Source: an uncultured Clostridia bacterium
Lineage (GTDB): Bacteria; Bacillota; Clostridia; Oscillospirales; Ruminococcaceae
Reading direction: 5' to 3'
Length of the DNA: 64,000 bases
NCBI GenBank assembly: GCA_944382875.1
Contig: CALWNQ010000008.1
Coordinates: forward strand, 1-64,000
Part shown: positions 1 through 7,550 of the stretch, piece after piece
Layout of the letters: every line of letters starts with the position of its first letter
Numbering within the stretch: the first letter of the stretch is position 1
Notes under the pieces: generated by a model
The model's database searches: none
Seen by the model: the letters and a program-made list of their open reading frames with translations, nothing else
What the model was told of the DNA's origin: nothing
Position numbers and translations under genes: made by a program

Positions 1-281
1 ACAAAGACTGCTGCTTCTGAAAGTTTTTCCTCCTTTCCGCCAGATTCTTCTGTTGTTTCCGGTTCAATCACGGTGAATCCATCCTCTGAAACTTCAATTG
101 TGCTTGATTCTTGATTTTTGTCAAAATCTGTGTGGGAATCTGGAGTGGTACCCCATGATTCTGAATCAGTGTTCGACTGTTTGTTTACAGGAACAAAATC
201 AGGCGATTGAAAACTCAGAAAAATCATTACCGTTCCGGCCAAAAGAAAGACGATCATGAATACCCATGGTAATTTTTTCAT
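1..281 (-). CDS. Membrane-anchored or secreted ICE protein, partial (3' end outside window)
   Basis: The reading frame opens at an ATG whose first bases overlap the stop codon of the upstream gene (ATGA overlap at 278-281), which implies translational coupling. It stays open to the window edge, so 93 codons are visible. The product begins MKKLPWVFMIVFLLAG and has one hydrophobic segment at residues 4-24, followed by a polar, Ser/Thr/Glu-rich stretch. This fits an N-terminally anchored or exported protein with a low-complexity stalk. I do not recognise the family. Its place at the end of the transfer operon suggests a cell-surface or mating-pair role, which is inference. Confidence 0.6.
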   Translation of the reverse strand, partial: MKKLPWVFMIVFLLAGTVMIFLSFQSPDFVPVNKQSNTDSESWGTTPDSHTDFDKNQESSTIEVSEDGFTVIEPETTEESGGKEEKLSEAAVF

Positions 282-1204
282 TTTTGTTCTTTCTCCTTTT
301 TTAGTCCATGAAGATTCCAACCGGTAAATCCTGCTGCAGCAACCAAAGCAATTCCGCCGGACACCAACAGAGGCGAAACGGTATCCTTTTCCTCCACTGG
401 TTCCGGCGGAATTTCCTCATAGACCAGAGTGTACTGCACTTTTCCGGGAATTTCCCTGGTCACTTCACCGGAGTAAGGCAAAGTGGCGGTATAGCCAGTG
501 ACCTTGGAACCCCAACCTTTCCCGGAATAACTGGCAGTTGCCGTATAGCTGGCCGGAAGTCCGCTGCCATCCGGTTTGACGCCGGTGGGCGTCCACTGGA
601 TATCCTGCAGGGACAACGTGGCGCCGTTTTTATTCACCTCCTTCGGCACCAGATACGGATCGTTGGAGGCAAGGCCAGTGTATTCCCGCGAATCATTGAT
701 TGTGTAGGAATAGCTTTGCCTGCCGCTTTCCTCAGTGGTAATTCCAGCAGTATCCAGTGTTAATGTGCCGGAAAAACCATCCTGTTCATAGGAAACCGTC
801 TGTTCTGCTTGGGCAGCAATGGTATTTTGATCTTTACTGCCAGTTGCAATGGTTTCTTTCTGGGATACCGTTTTGGTTTCGGTGGAACCCGGCAGTTCCG
901 TTTTATACATCTCTAGAAATTGATAGGTGACACCATGCCGCATGATGTTTTGCTCGATCAGTTCCGATGGAGAAATATCCGGTTCCACTAAGAAGGTTTT
1001 CTTGAGTAATCGAAAATCTTCTTCTTTCTCCATCCATACATTCGTTGGAATGTATTCATCATGAAAACTTTGATAAGTGTCTTCTGTAATGTCAAGGATG
1101 GATACTTCCGGTTCCAGACTGTCTTCGGCATATGTCACTGGCGCGGATATGATCATGACAGTTGACAAAAGAATAGCGGCTAAATATTTTTTCCCTCGAT
1201 CCAT
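278..1204 (-). CDS. Secreted/membrane-anchored conjugative element protein
   Basis: A 308-residue exported protein of unknown function. I start it at the ATG at 1204, beginning MDRGKKYLAAILLSTVM, because a GGAAAGGAAG ribosome site lies just upstream; an in-frame start 21 codons earlier has no such site. There is a signal peptide (about residues 5-25, likely cleaved after PVTYA), a long extracytoplasmic part rich in Thr, Ser and Tyr, and a C-terminal membrane helix (SPLLVSGGIALVAAAGF) followed by a basic tail. That topology fits a surface protein held by its C-terminus. It overlaps the next downstream gene by four bases. A role in mating contact or in the envelope is inferred from the operon only. 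Confidence 0.7.
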   Translation of the reverse strand: MDRGKKYLAAILLSTVMIISAPVTYAEDSLEPEVSILDITEDTYQSFHDEYIPTNVWMEKEEDFRLLKKTFLVEPDISPSELIEQNIMRHGVTYQFLEMYKTELPGSTETKTVSQKETIATGSKDQNTIAAQAEQTVSYEQDGFSGTLTLDTAGITTEESGRQSYSYTINDSREYTGLASNDPYLVPKEVNKNGATLSLQDIQWTPTGVKPDGSGLPASYTATASYSGKGWGSKVTGYTATLPYSGEVTREIPGKVQYTLVYEEIPPEPVEEKDTVSPLLVSGGIALVAAAGFTGWNLHGLKKEKEQK

Positions 1205-1223
1205 TTTTCTTCTTCCTTTCCGT

Positions 1224-1628
1224 TCAGCAAGTTTGTAAGAGAGAATAGCCCCGATTTGCTTCTTCAATGCAGCGGCTCAATATTTCAAAAAACCTTTCTG
1301 GTGTCAGAATAATATCCAGCCATAATGTTGCGCGGTATGAATAGCAGCCGATCTCCGAATTCAGTACATGGCTGCCCAAGACACTGCTCAGATTGAGCTG
1401 ATTGATGTACTGAGAGGTTTTCTCCGTGTAAGATACTGCTCTGGCAAGACAAATCACCAGCAGCGGATGCAGGGAAGAGAAGGAAAGCTGCATATAGTAT
1501 CCCTGATAAGATGCTGTCAGAGATGTCTCATCCTCATCCTCTACCCGGATATGTTCTTTGATCATCTGACGGGTACGCGTTACAATCTCTTTCCGGCGTT
1601 TCTGTTCTGCATTGCTTAAAAAATTCAA
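1224..1628 (-). CDS. Small cytoplasmic ICE protein of unknown function
   Basis: A 134-residue protein with no signal peptide or membrane helix. The best start is the TTG at 1628, nine bases after a strong AAAGGAGG; another TTG at 1634 is too close to that site. The N-terminus is charged (AEQKRRKEIVTRTRQMIKEH). The rest alternates hydrophobic and polar residues in a way that recalls YbjN or type III chaperone-like folds, which is a weak impression only. It lies 16 bases downstream of the S1-domain gene and 20 bases upstream of an exported protein gene, so it is part of the transfer operon. Confidence 0.6.
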   Translation of the reverse strand: MNFLSNAEQKRRKEIVTRTRQMIKEHIRVEDEDETSLTASYQGYYMQLSFSSLHPLLVICLARAVSYTEKTSQYINQLNLSSVLGSHVLNSEIGCYSYRATLWLDIILTPERFFEILSRCIEEANRGYSLLQTC

Positions 1629-1643
1629 AATCAAAATCCTCCT

Positions 1644-3107
1644 TTATCGCGGCATTGTAACATGTACAATTGCCCCCCACATTCGATTTTTTTCATAATT
1701 GATTCCCAGTACCCGTACTGTCACACGTGCACCAACCGGTGGTCTGCCTCTCCGCGGATAGCTGCATAAACAGTCGATGCCGCCATCCATGGCAACAAAT
1801 ACACCATTGGTATCTACCATGCTGACAGTGCCTACATATCGATTGCCAATTCCATATTTTTTCAAAGCTTTCTCATATGGATTTGGAGACGCCTGTTTTA
1901 CAGAAGCTCGGACTTTGATATGGTCTCGATCACTTCGGTCAATGCTGAGAATTTTTACAGTGGTCCGCTGACCAGGTGCAAATTGCGTACTGGCATCAAA
2001 CAACCGTTGGTAACTGCATTCTCGAAGCGGAATATAGATTTCTAATCCAAACAGGTCAACAAAGATGCCTGCACGGATCACAGATACAATCCTCGCTTCT
2101 GCACAAAGTCCTTCATAAAGAATGTCGCCGCCGGTTCGGTCTTTTCCGAAATAATAATGCCGTCGTTTTAAGTCCATGGCTTCCAGCCGGCTTGCAGCCG
2201 CGATACCCGCTTCTTCATCAATGCCTTTTACAATAAAATCAATTTCTGCCCCCAGACGTTTACTGATGTTGTAGTGCATCAGTTCTTCTCTGGAGTGTCC
2301 TGAACTCTCTTCTGGTGGATTCAGCATCAGTTCGGCAGGAATCAGAATCTTGAAATCTCCGTGATAAAGGACTGCAAGGGTAAGAGATGGATTGCTTTCC
2401 GGACGTTCTACTCCTTCCAGAATACCAGTCAGAATCTTTTTCCCTTTCATGGATTCAACCAAGTCCAGTAAATCATTCCGGGATTTCATGGTTTCAGCCC
2501 CAACAGACTGGTCACCTTCGACAGAGAGAACTGTTGTGCCGGACTTTCTGCGCGTACGTCTTTTTTCCGTTTTTGTTTCTTCCGGGAGGAGAATGGCTTC
2601 TTCTGAAGAATCTTCTGCAGTGGATTTTGTCCTTCTTTTTCTGGAAGGCTTCACTGATTTTTCTGTCGTGTCAGACTCAGAATTTTTTGACTGGATTTCG
2701 CCGCTCCGTTCGGCCTTCTTGATGTCATCCCTTTCAATTTCTGCATCTGTACCAGACTGAGAAAAAATTGTCTCATTTTCGCCGCTCCATCCAGGTTGCA
2801 GGGCCCTCTCTTTATCAAAATTTGCGTTCTCATCAGACTCAGAAATTTTTGACTGGATTTCGCCGCTCCGCTCGGCCTTCTTGATGTCATCCCTTTCAAT
2901 TTCCGCGTCTGTACCAGACTGAGAAAAAATTGTCTCATTTTCGCCGCTCCATGCAGCCGTCGAGACGCCGTCTTCGTGAGTTTCGGTGTCTGTACCAGAC
3001 TCAGAAAAATTTGGCTGAATTTCGTCGCTCCGAGCAGAAAGTACATCGGATCCAAGAGGAAAATCTGTTGTTTCCATTTCAGTATGGAGAATATCCATTT
3101 CGTTCAT
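1644..3107 (-). CDS. S1-like RNA-binding domain protein with N-terminal 27-residue repeats
   Basis: A 487-residue protein in two halves. Residues 1-170 are an acidic, disordered-looking region holding about five tandem copies of a 27-residue unit with the core SGExxxxFSQSGTDAEIERD; two pairs form an almost exact 54-residue (162-bp) duplication. A basic stretch (KPSRKRRTK) follows. The C-terminal half resembles S1/OB-fold RNA-binding modules: GLCAEARIVSVIRAGIFVDL, then GIGNRYVGTVSMVDTNGVFV and ARVTVRVLGINYEKNRMWG. The start at 3107 is chosen because AAGGAGG lies nine bases upstream; an ATG overlapping the upstream stop has no usable site. S1-like proteins occur in conjugative elements of Firmicutes, but their role there is unclear. 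Confidence 0.75.
   Translation of the reverse strand: MNEMDILHTEMETTDFPLGSDVLSARSDEIQPNFSESGTDTETHEDGVSTAAWSGENETIFSQSGTDAEIERDDIKKAERSGEIQSKISESDENANFDKERALQPGWSGENETIFSQSGTDAEIERDDIKKAERSGEIQSKNSESDTTEKSVKPSRKRRTKSTAEDSSEEAILLPEETKTEKRRTRRKSGTTVLSVEGDQSVGAETMKSRNDLLDLVESMKGKKILTGILEGVERPESNPSLTLAVLYHGDFKILIPAELMLNPPEESSGHSREELMHYNISKRLGAEIDFIVKGIDEEAGIAAASRLEAMDLKRRHYYFGKDRTGGDILYEGLCAEARIVSVIRAGIFVDLFGLEIYIPLRECSYQRLFDASTQFAPGQRTTVKILSIDRSDRDHIKVRASVKQASPNPYEKALKKYGIGNRYVGTVSMVDTNGVFVAMDGGIDCLCSYPRRGRPPVGARVTVRVLGINYEKNRMWGAIVHVTMPR
2683..3025 (-). repeat. Tandem 81-bp coding repeat array
   Basis: The DNA behind the N-terminal region of the S1-domain protein is built of roughly 81-bp units. 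The motif accagactgagaaaaaattg starts at 2751 and recurs 162 bp later from 2913, each copy continuing into cgccgctcca. Diverged units start near 2680, 2835 and 2995. The near-identity of the 162-bp pair indicates recent duplication by slippage or unequal crossover, so copy number probably varies between strains. Confidence 0.75.
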
Positions 3108-3127
3108 ATTGTGTTGCCTCCTTATCA

Positions 3128-4996
3128 TTAAAAATCTTCCGGTGGTTTTGCAGAACTGTACAGGGATGCTTTTCGTTTTGCAGGCTGAGGATCAGGCTCA
3201 ACCAGATCTGTTTCAGTCTGACATGCCTCTGTTTCCGTTGATACGGTCATCGGATGATAATCCTGTATGGAAATTTTTGCGATCTGGCTTGCCATTGGAT
3301 GTCTGGTGTAGTCCAGTTTTTTCAGCTTTACAATATTGTAGCCGCGGATTATGCACAGCAGTTCCTCATTCGGAAGCCGAAGCACTTCATCCGGTGTCAG
3401 CAGCCGGCGTTTTCCCTGGCCTTCTGTTTGACGGTATTGTGGGATCATTTGTGCGACCGCAATGGTTTTGCGTACCGTCATGGTGGATTTTACCTCAATA
3501 CTCATATCACCGCTGCGGGCAGAAAAATATTCTGCACTCAGATCATCGGTGCAGCCCAGCATAAGCTGGATGTCACAGTTTCCAACGATTTCGGACCAGA
3601 GATTGTTTGGGTATCGGTTCTGAAGCTGTCCCAGACTCTGTACCGCAATCATGACCCGAATGTCACGGGAACGAATGGTGCTGAGGGAACGGCAAAAATC
3701 CGAACCATCCGGCGCTGCTCCCAACTTGCCGATGTTATTGAACTCATCTAAAATCAAGTTTACCGGCACATCGCAGCGTCCATTTGGTCTGGAGTCCGCA
3801 TATCGGGTCAGTTTGATGAACATACAGGAAAAAAACAAAGAGGATAAGAATGCCATGGTAGCATCCTGATCGCTTAGAATAATGTAGTAGGCACATTTCT
3901 GCTTTGCTGGTGCAGTCAGATCAATATCGGACCGCTTGGTAATTTTTTGAACCGCTTCATTCTGCAGCACCTGCAGCCGGGTTCCCAAACCCAGTATGAT
4001 ACCGGATCGAACGGTATCACTGGATTGTGAGAACAGGTTATATGGCGCACGTGCCGGATGGCTGAGCGGAAGCTTTTCAAAAATAGCCGTGAGCTGCCGT
4101 TCTGTATTCTGGGTTAATGCCTGATACACTGCGGGAAGGTTTTTCAGATCAGAATTGCGGCTGCGATCCTGATCAACCAGCAAAATGAGAGCCTTGAGTA
4201 AATTGCCTTCACCGTTGTCCCAGAAATGGTCGCTTTTTCCGGAACTGGTGTTTCCAATGATCACATTGGTGAGTACCTGCGCCATCAATGTATCACCATT
4301 CAGATCGGACATACAGTTCCAGGAATCTCCGTGTTCAGGGTTGACCAGATTCAAAACCTTCACTTCATATCCGTTTTGCCGGTACATTTCTGCAGTATCT
4401 GCATAGAGTTCCGCTTTGCTGTCCGTGATAATCACCGATTCACCTCTCCGGATGGCCTGGAATAATGCATTTCAGATCACTGCCCTGGATTTCATGGTGC
4501 CGGATGCGCCAAATACAGCGATATGCCGGTTGAGTCTGGTATCCTTGGGCATACAAACTGCTTTTCCCTGATACTCGCCCAGTATGGTTCCTTCCGCTTT
4601 TTCAATGGGGGAGATTTCGAGGACCTTCTGCATTTCCTTTTCATTCATCCAGGATGCCGTCCCGTATGTTCCGTTTTTTACCACTTTAAATCCGCGTTCA
4701 TCATAATCGTTGTTTTCCAATTTGTTATGCAATCGAATATAGGCAAAGACTCCTATGCCTGCGGCCAGTAGAAACAGCGTTCCTTTGATGCCATTTGAAG
4801 AAAAAGCCTGCTGGAAACAGTATCCAGGCTGGAAATTGACCGGCTGCATGGTAACTTGTCCGCCCATCCCACCTTGTTTCATCCAAAGGGAATAATTTGT
4901 CAGGATCTGTCCAATCACTCCTCCCAAATAAAGAAGCGCCGCCAATCCCAGTAAGACAGCGGCAATCATGGCAATTTTTCGATAGCTTTCTTTCAA
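3128..4996 (-). pseudogene. VirD4/TraG-type coupling protein, interrupted by an in-frame TGA
   Basis: Type IV secretion coupling ATPase that would link the relaxosome to the transfer channel. The frame begins at a TTG (4996) behind GGAGGAGG. Residues 8-30 and 70-90 are membrane segments, and the nucleotide-binding loop reads GASGTMKSR (residues 163-171). Codon 175 (bases 4472-4474) is TGA. The same frame then continues without a shift, NALFQAIRRGESVIITDSKAEL, through Walker B (NLILDEFNN) to the normal end at 3128. The missing codon was most likely CGA (Arg). All else looks intact, so the mutation is recent, or it is a sequencing error. Unless read through, only a 174-residue N-terminal stub is made and transfer by this element should fail. 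A separate restart near 4435 would lack the P-loop. Confidence 0.85.
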
Positions 4997-5000
4997 ATAC

Positions 5001-6143
5001 TCATACCTCCTCCCATAATGCGTTTTCGATTGTCTTCAGTTCGATGTATTTGATTGAGATATGGGAACCCAGGTATTGCTGAAGCAAAGAACCCTGTTCC
5101 GGGAAACATAAAATCTCCACTGGTTCCGACTGGATCTGAAGCGCTTCCCGCAGTCGGATCAAACGGGCAATATTCTGATCCAGAAAGGAATAGACGTATT
5201 TGCCTTCCACAAAAGCATCATATTCCATCATTCCGGTTCCGTCAGACTGGGTTTCCGGATCAAACAGAAGATCCAGCAGCTTTTGTTTCCAACCTGGTAA
5301 GGTAAGAATCTTCAAAAGATGGATTCCAAAGGAGTTCATCGGCACAAAGTAGATGTTCCGATAAATTCTGTCAAAGCGAAGTTCCAGTCGGCGATTCTTT
5401 TCTGCCTCCAGAAGTGTCCGTAACGCAATGGTTTCAGACTTCCCGAACAAAATGGCGGAATCAACAGAGGAGATCCTGGTATTCAGTCTGGTGATTTCAA
5501 TCAGATTCTGCAAGGCCTTAAATTCTCCCATGCCGTTCCATTTCATCAGCGCGTTTCGAGTGTTGTACACGGCATAAGCCTCTCTGCCGGAATAAATCAC
5601 TCCGGTCAGTCGGGTAAACTTGGTTTTGCTTGTCTCAGAGCTGCCCACTTTTTTCAAATCTCTGGCCAGATAACAGGAAGGGCCGGCTGGAACAATCTGT
5701 CGGATTTCCTGATTCTGCAAGGAGGGAAGGCAGTATCCCCGGCACTCAATCCCAGCCATCTGGCACATCAGAACCGTTTCCGCCACTCGATGAATCCGGT
5801 CGATATGGGTTTGATCGCCTGGAAATTGATGGTTCCAGAAAGAATCCATGTAATAGCCATATGCTCCCGGATGAATCCAATCCAGAACGGGAAGTGCTTT
5901 TTTTGTGAGCCGAACAGCTTTGTTTCTTCCTTTCCCGGTAATGCGAAGCAGCTTTCCCTGAAACTTTTCTGTTGTCCATTCAGGTCGAAACCGATATTCC
6001 TGTTCCTCTGTCATTTTATGAACCAGAGCCTTCAGCACCCGTTCACTGCCAATCAATTTGAAAGAATCCATTGGAATTTCTCCGGTTATGGACAGGATGG
6101 AAAGAATGGAATAGGCATGACTGCCGGGGCGCAGTGTCATCAT
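5001..6143 (-). CDS. Conserved ICE protein with possible N-terminal winged helix, unknown function
   Basis: A 380-residue soluble protein just upstream of virD4, with only four bases between the stop and the TTG of that gene. The first 100 residues (SHAYSILSILSITGEIPMDSF, then KAVRLTKKALPVL) look like a winged-helix DNA-binding module. The middle and C-terminal parts, with several Tyr/Asp/Arg-rich strands, are not recognised. Replication-relaxation type proteins of conjugative elements have a similar layout, so a role at the origin of transfer is possible but unproven. A GGGTGG site precedes the doubled ATG at the start. Confidence 0.6.
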   Translation of the reverse strand: MMTLRPGSHAYSILSILSITGEIPMDSFKLIGSERVLKALVHKMTEEQEYRFRPEWTTEKFQGKLLRITGKGRNKAVRLTKKALPVLDWIHPGAYGYYMDSFWNHQFPGDQTHIDRIHRVAETVLMCQMAGIECRGYCLPSLQNQEIRQIVPAGPSCYLARDLKKVGSSETSKTKFTRLTGVIYSGREAYAVYNTRNALMKWNGMGEFKALQNLIEITRLNTRISSVDSAILFGKSETIALRTLLEAEKNRRLELRFDRIYRNIYFVPMNSFGIHLLKILTLPGWKQKLLDLLFDPETQSDGTGMMEYDAFVEGKYVYSFLDQNIARLIRLREALQIQSEPVEILCFPEQGSLLQQYLGSHISIKYIELKTIENALWEEV

Positions 6144-6257
6144 GGCGAACCACCCGCGTTGGAATCATTTCCGACATGATGCCTGCTCTCTTGTTCTGAT
6201 TTTTGGTGAGTAAAATGACGTCGAACGATAGGATTTCTGGGATTTCCCGGCCTCTTG

Positions 6258-6308
6258 AAAGATATGTAATTTAGAATCGTTTTTTTGGGGGCGTTTTTAC
6301 ATATCTTT
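6258..6308. repeat. Perfect 12-bp inverted repeat with 27-bp loop
   Basis: The arms AAAGATATGTAA (6258-6269) and TTACATATCTTT (6297-6308) are exact complements. The right arm contains the stop codon of the DUF6100 gene. On the minus strand, which is the coding strand here, no T-run follows the hairpin, so it is not a classic terminator; it may mark an RNA-processing or mRNA-stability element, or a tiny inserted sequence. Confidence 0.5.
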
Positions 6309-6992
6309 TTTTGCTTTACAAGGGGGAATTTCATGGAGCTTTTCACCTTCTTCCGGCAGTGTTTTTTCCAGGAGAAACCACCTGGGAAAGTCACTCTTTG
6401 GAACCACATAAATTTCAGTGCGGTCTGTATTTCCCACAGCCGTGCAATAGTAATGGCAGCAGCTCATGGGGGCGTCATCCTGCAGTACATACAGGGTAAT
6501 AATATCCGCCGCCATGTTGACTTCGATATTATCATGATCCCGGTACTGGCGTTCCGGCCGCTGCCGGTCATAGACATGGCGGAAAATCAGAACGCAGTCA
6601 TCGTAACGAACCGGGGGAGATCGGGCGAAGAATTTCCGCATAGCCGGGTACAGAAAAGAACGGAGATAGGACGCAGAACCGCTTTCCTTTTTGGGGAGCA
6701 GGGCGGGGAACCGGACACAGAACCAGCCTTCCATAGTGAATCCAATCTCCACCGGGATTTCCTCCTCTAGAATCTGCTCCACATCATGCCTGGCTGCCGG
6801 GTTCCCGGTGTACGCCGGGAGGGTGCGGGTCAACAGGGTGAGCCGTTCGGAGTATTGTTCCAGATTCAGGGCGGCCCGATATGCCGCCGGAATTTTCCCG
6901 CAATCCAGAAGGCTCTGAATCATCTGGATTTCCCGCGTAATCTGGCTGACAAACTTTTTGGTTCTGATCAGCGCCTTTTCAAATTCCGTCAT
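6297..6992 (-). CDS. DUF6100-like ICE protein
   Basis: A 231-residue cytoplasmic protein. The N-terminal 60 residues are strongly helical (EKALIRTKKFVSQITREIQ, then AALNLEQYSERLTLLTRTL). The C-terminal half holds alternating strands and ends in a charged tail. I place it with the DUF6100 proteins found in Clostridia conjugative elements, from memory of the family layout; function unknown. Its ATG overlaps the stop codon of the DUF5697-like gene (ATGA at 6989-6992), with GGAGG ten bases upstream, so the two are co-translated. Confidence 0.6.
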   Translation of the reverse strand: MTEFEKALIRTKKFVSQITREIQMIQSLLDCGKIPAAYRAALNLEQYSERLTLLTRTLPAYTGNPAARHDVEQILEEEIPVEIGFTMEGWFCVRFPALLPKKESGSASYLRSFLYPAMRKFFARSPPVRYDDCVLIFRHVYDRQRPERQYRDHDNIEVNMAADIITLYVLQDDAPMSCCHYYCTAVGNTDRTEIYVVPKSDFPRWFLLEKTLPEEGEKLHEIPPCKAKKDM

Positions 6993-7546
6993 TCTGAGTT
7001 GTCCTCCTTTCCAGTGTAAAAGGTCACATCTGGTTCCTCCTTCCCGTCAAAATCCAAAGTTGCAAACAGGCAGGGGGCGTTGGGAAGGAAAAGGGTTGGA
7101 ATCATAGAAACATGGGGAACGACAAGAATATATTTCATGCTGTCTTGCGGTTGTAAAAGCCTGGTAAGATATTGTTCGCCGTCATACAGTACCGCAATTT
7201 CATACCCGATATTTTCTTTCAGAAAGAACAACTGGGATGGATACGACGCTGGGTAATGGGCCTGGGGAGCCACCTTATCCACAAATTTCAGCAGCACCCA
7301 GATGGCCTGAATCAGCCGCTGATCCGGATTGGTTCTGGAATCTAACCCCAGGTATCCGATGTCTGTCTCGGTAATCTGATGTTCTTTCTTCAGGTTCCGG
7401 ATGATCTTTTCTGCTGTATTGGGCGGTTTGTTGTGCAGCAGGCGGATGACCTGCGCTTTGGGCAGAGGACCGTACTGGAACAACCATTGGATTACATTTT
7501 GTTCTTCTTGCAGCAACAATCTTTTCACCTTCTCTGATATGCGCAT
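6989..7546 (-). CDS. DUF5697-like ICE protein with N-terminal winged helix
   Basis: A 185-residue protein. Residues 15-70 (NVIQWLFQYGPLPKAQVIRLL, then TAEKIIRNLKKEHQI) form a helix-turn-helix or winged-helix module. The C-terminal half (SQLFFLKENIGYEIAVLYDGEQ) is a strand-rich domain. This matches the layout of DUF5697 proteins from mobile elements (family assignment from recall). It starts five bases after the virB4 stop without a clear ribosome site, suggesting translational coupling. It may act as a regulator or relaxosome accessory; no function is established. Confidence 0.6.
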   Translation of the reverse strand: MRISEKVKRLLLQEEQNVIQWLFQYGPLPKAQVIRLLHNKPPNTAEKIIRNLKKEHQITETDIGYLGLDSRTNPDQRLIQAIWVLLKFVDKVAPQAHYPASYPSQLFFLKENIGYEIAVLYDGEQYLTRLLQPQDSMKYILVVPHVSMIPTLFLPNAPCLFATLDFDGKEEPDVTFYTGKEDNSE

Positions 7547-7550
7547 TTGA

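Noticed and set aside
3128-4996. Recoding of TGA as an amino acid to explain the virD4 interruption
   Set aside because: Many intact genes in the window end in TGA and none other contains an in-frame TGA; no selenocysteine-type context is evident. A nonsense mutation or base error is simpler.
6140-6409. An 89-codon minus-strand frame between the DUF6100-like gene and the next gene
   Set aside because: It overlaps both flanking genes in another frame, has no ribosome site and reads as basic low-complexity shadow.
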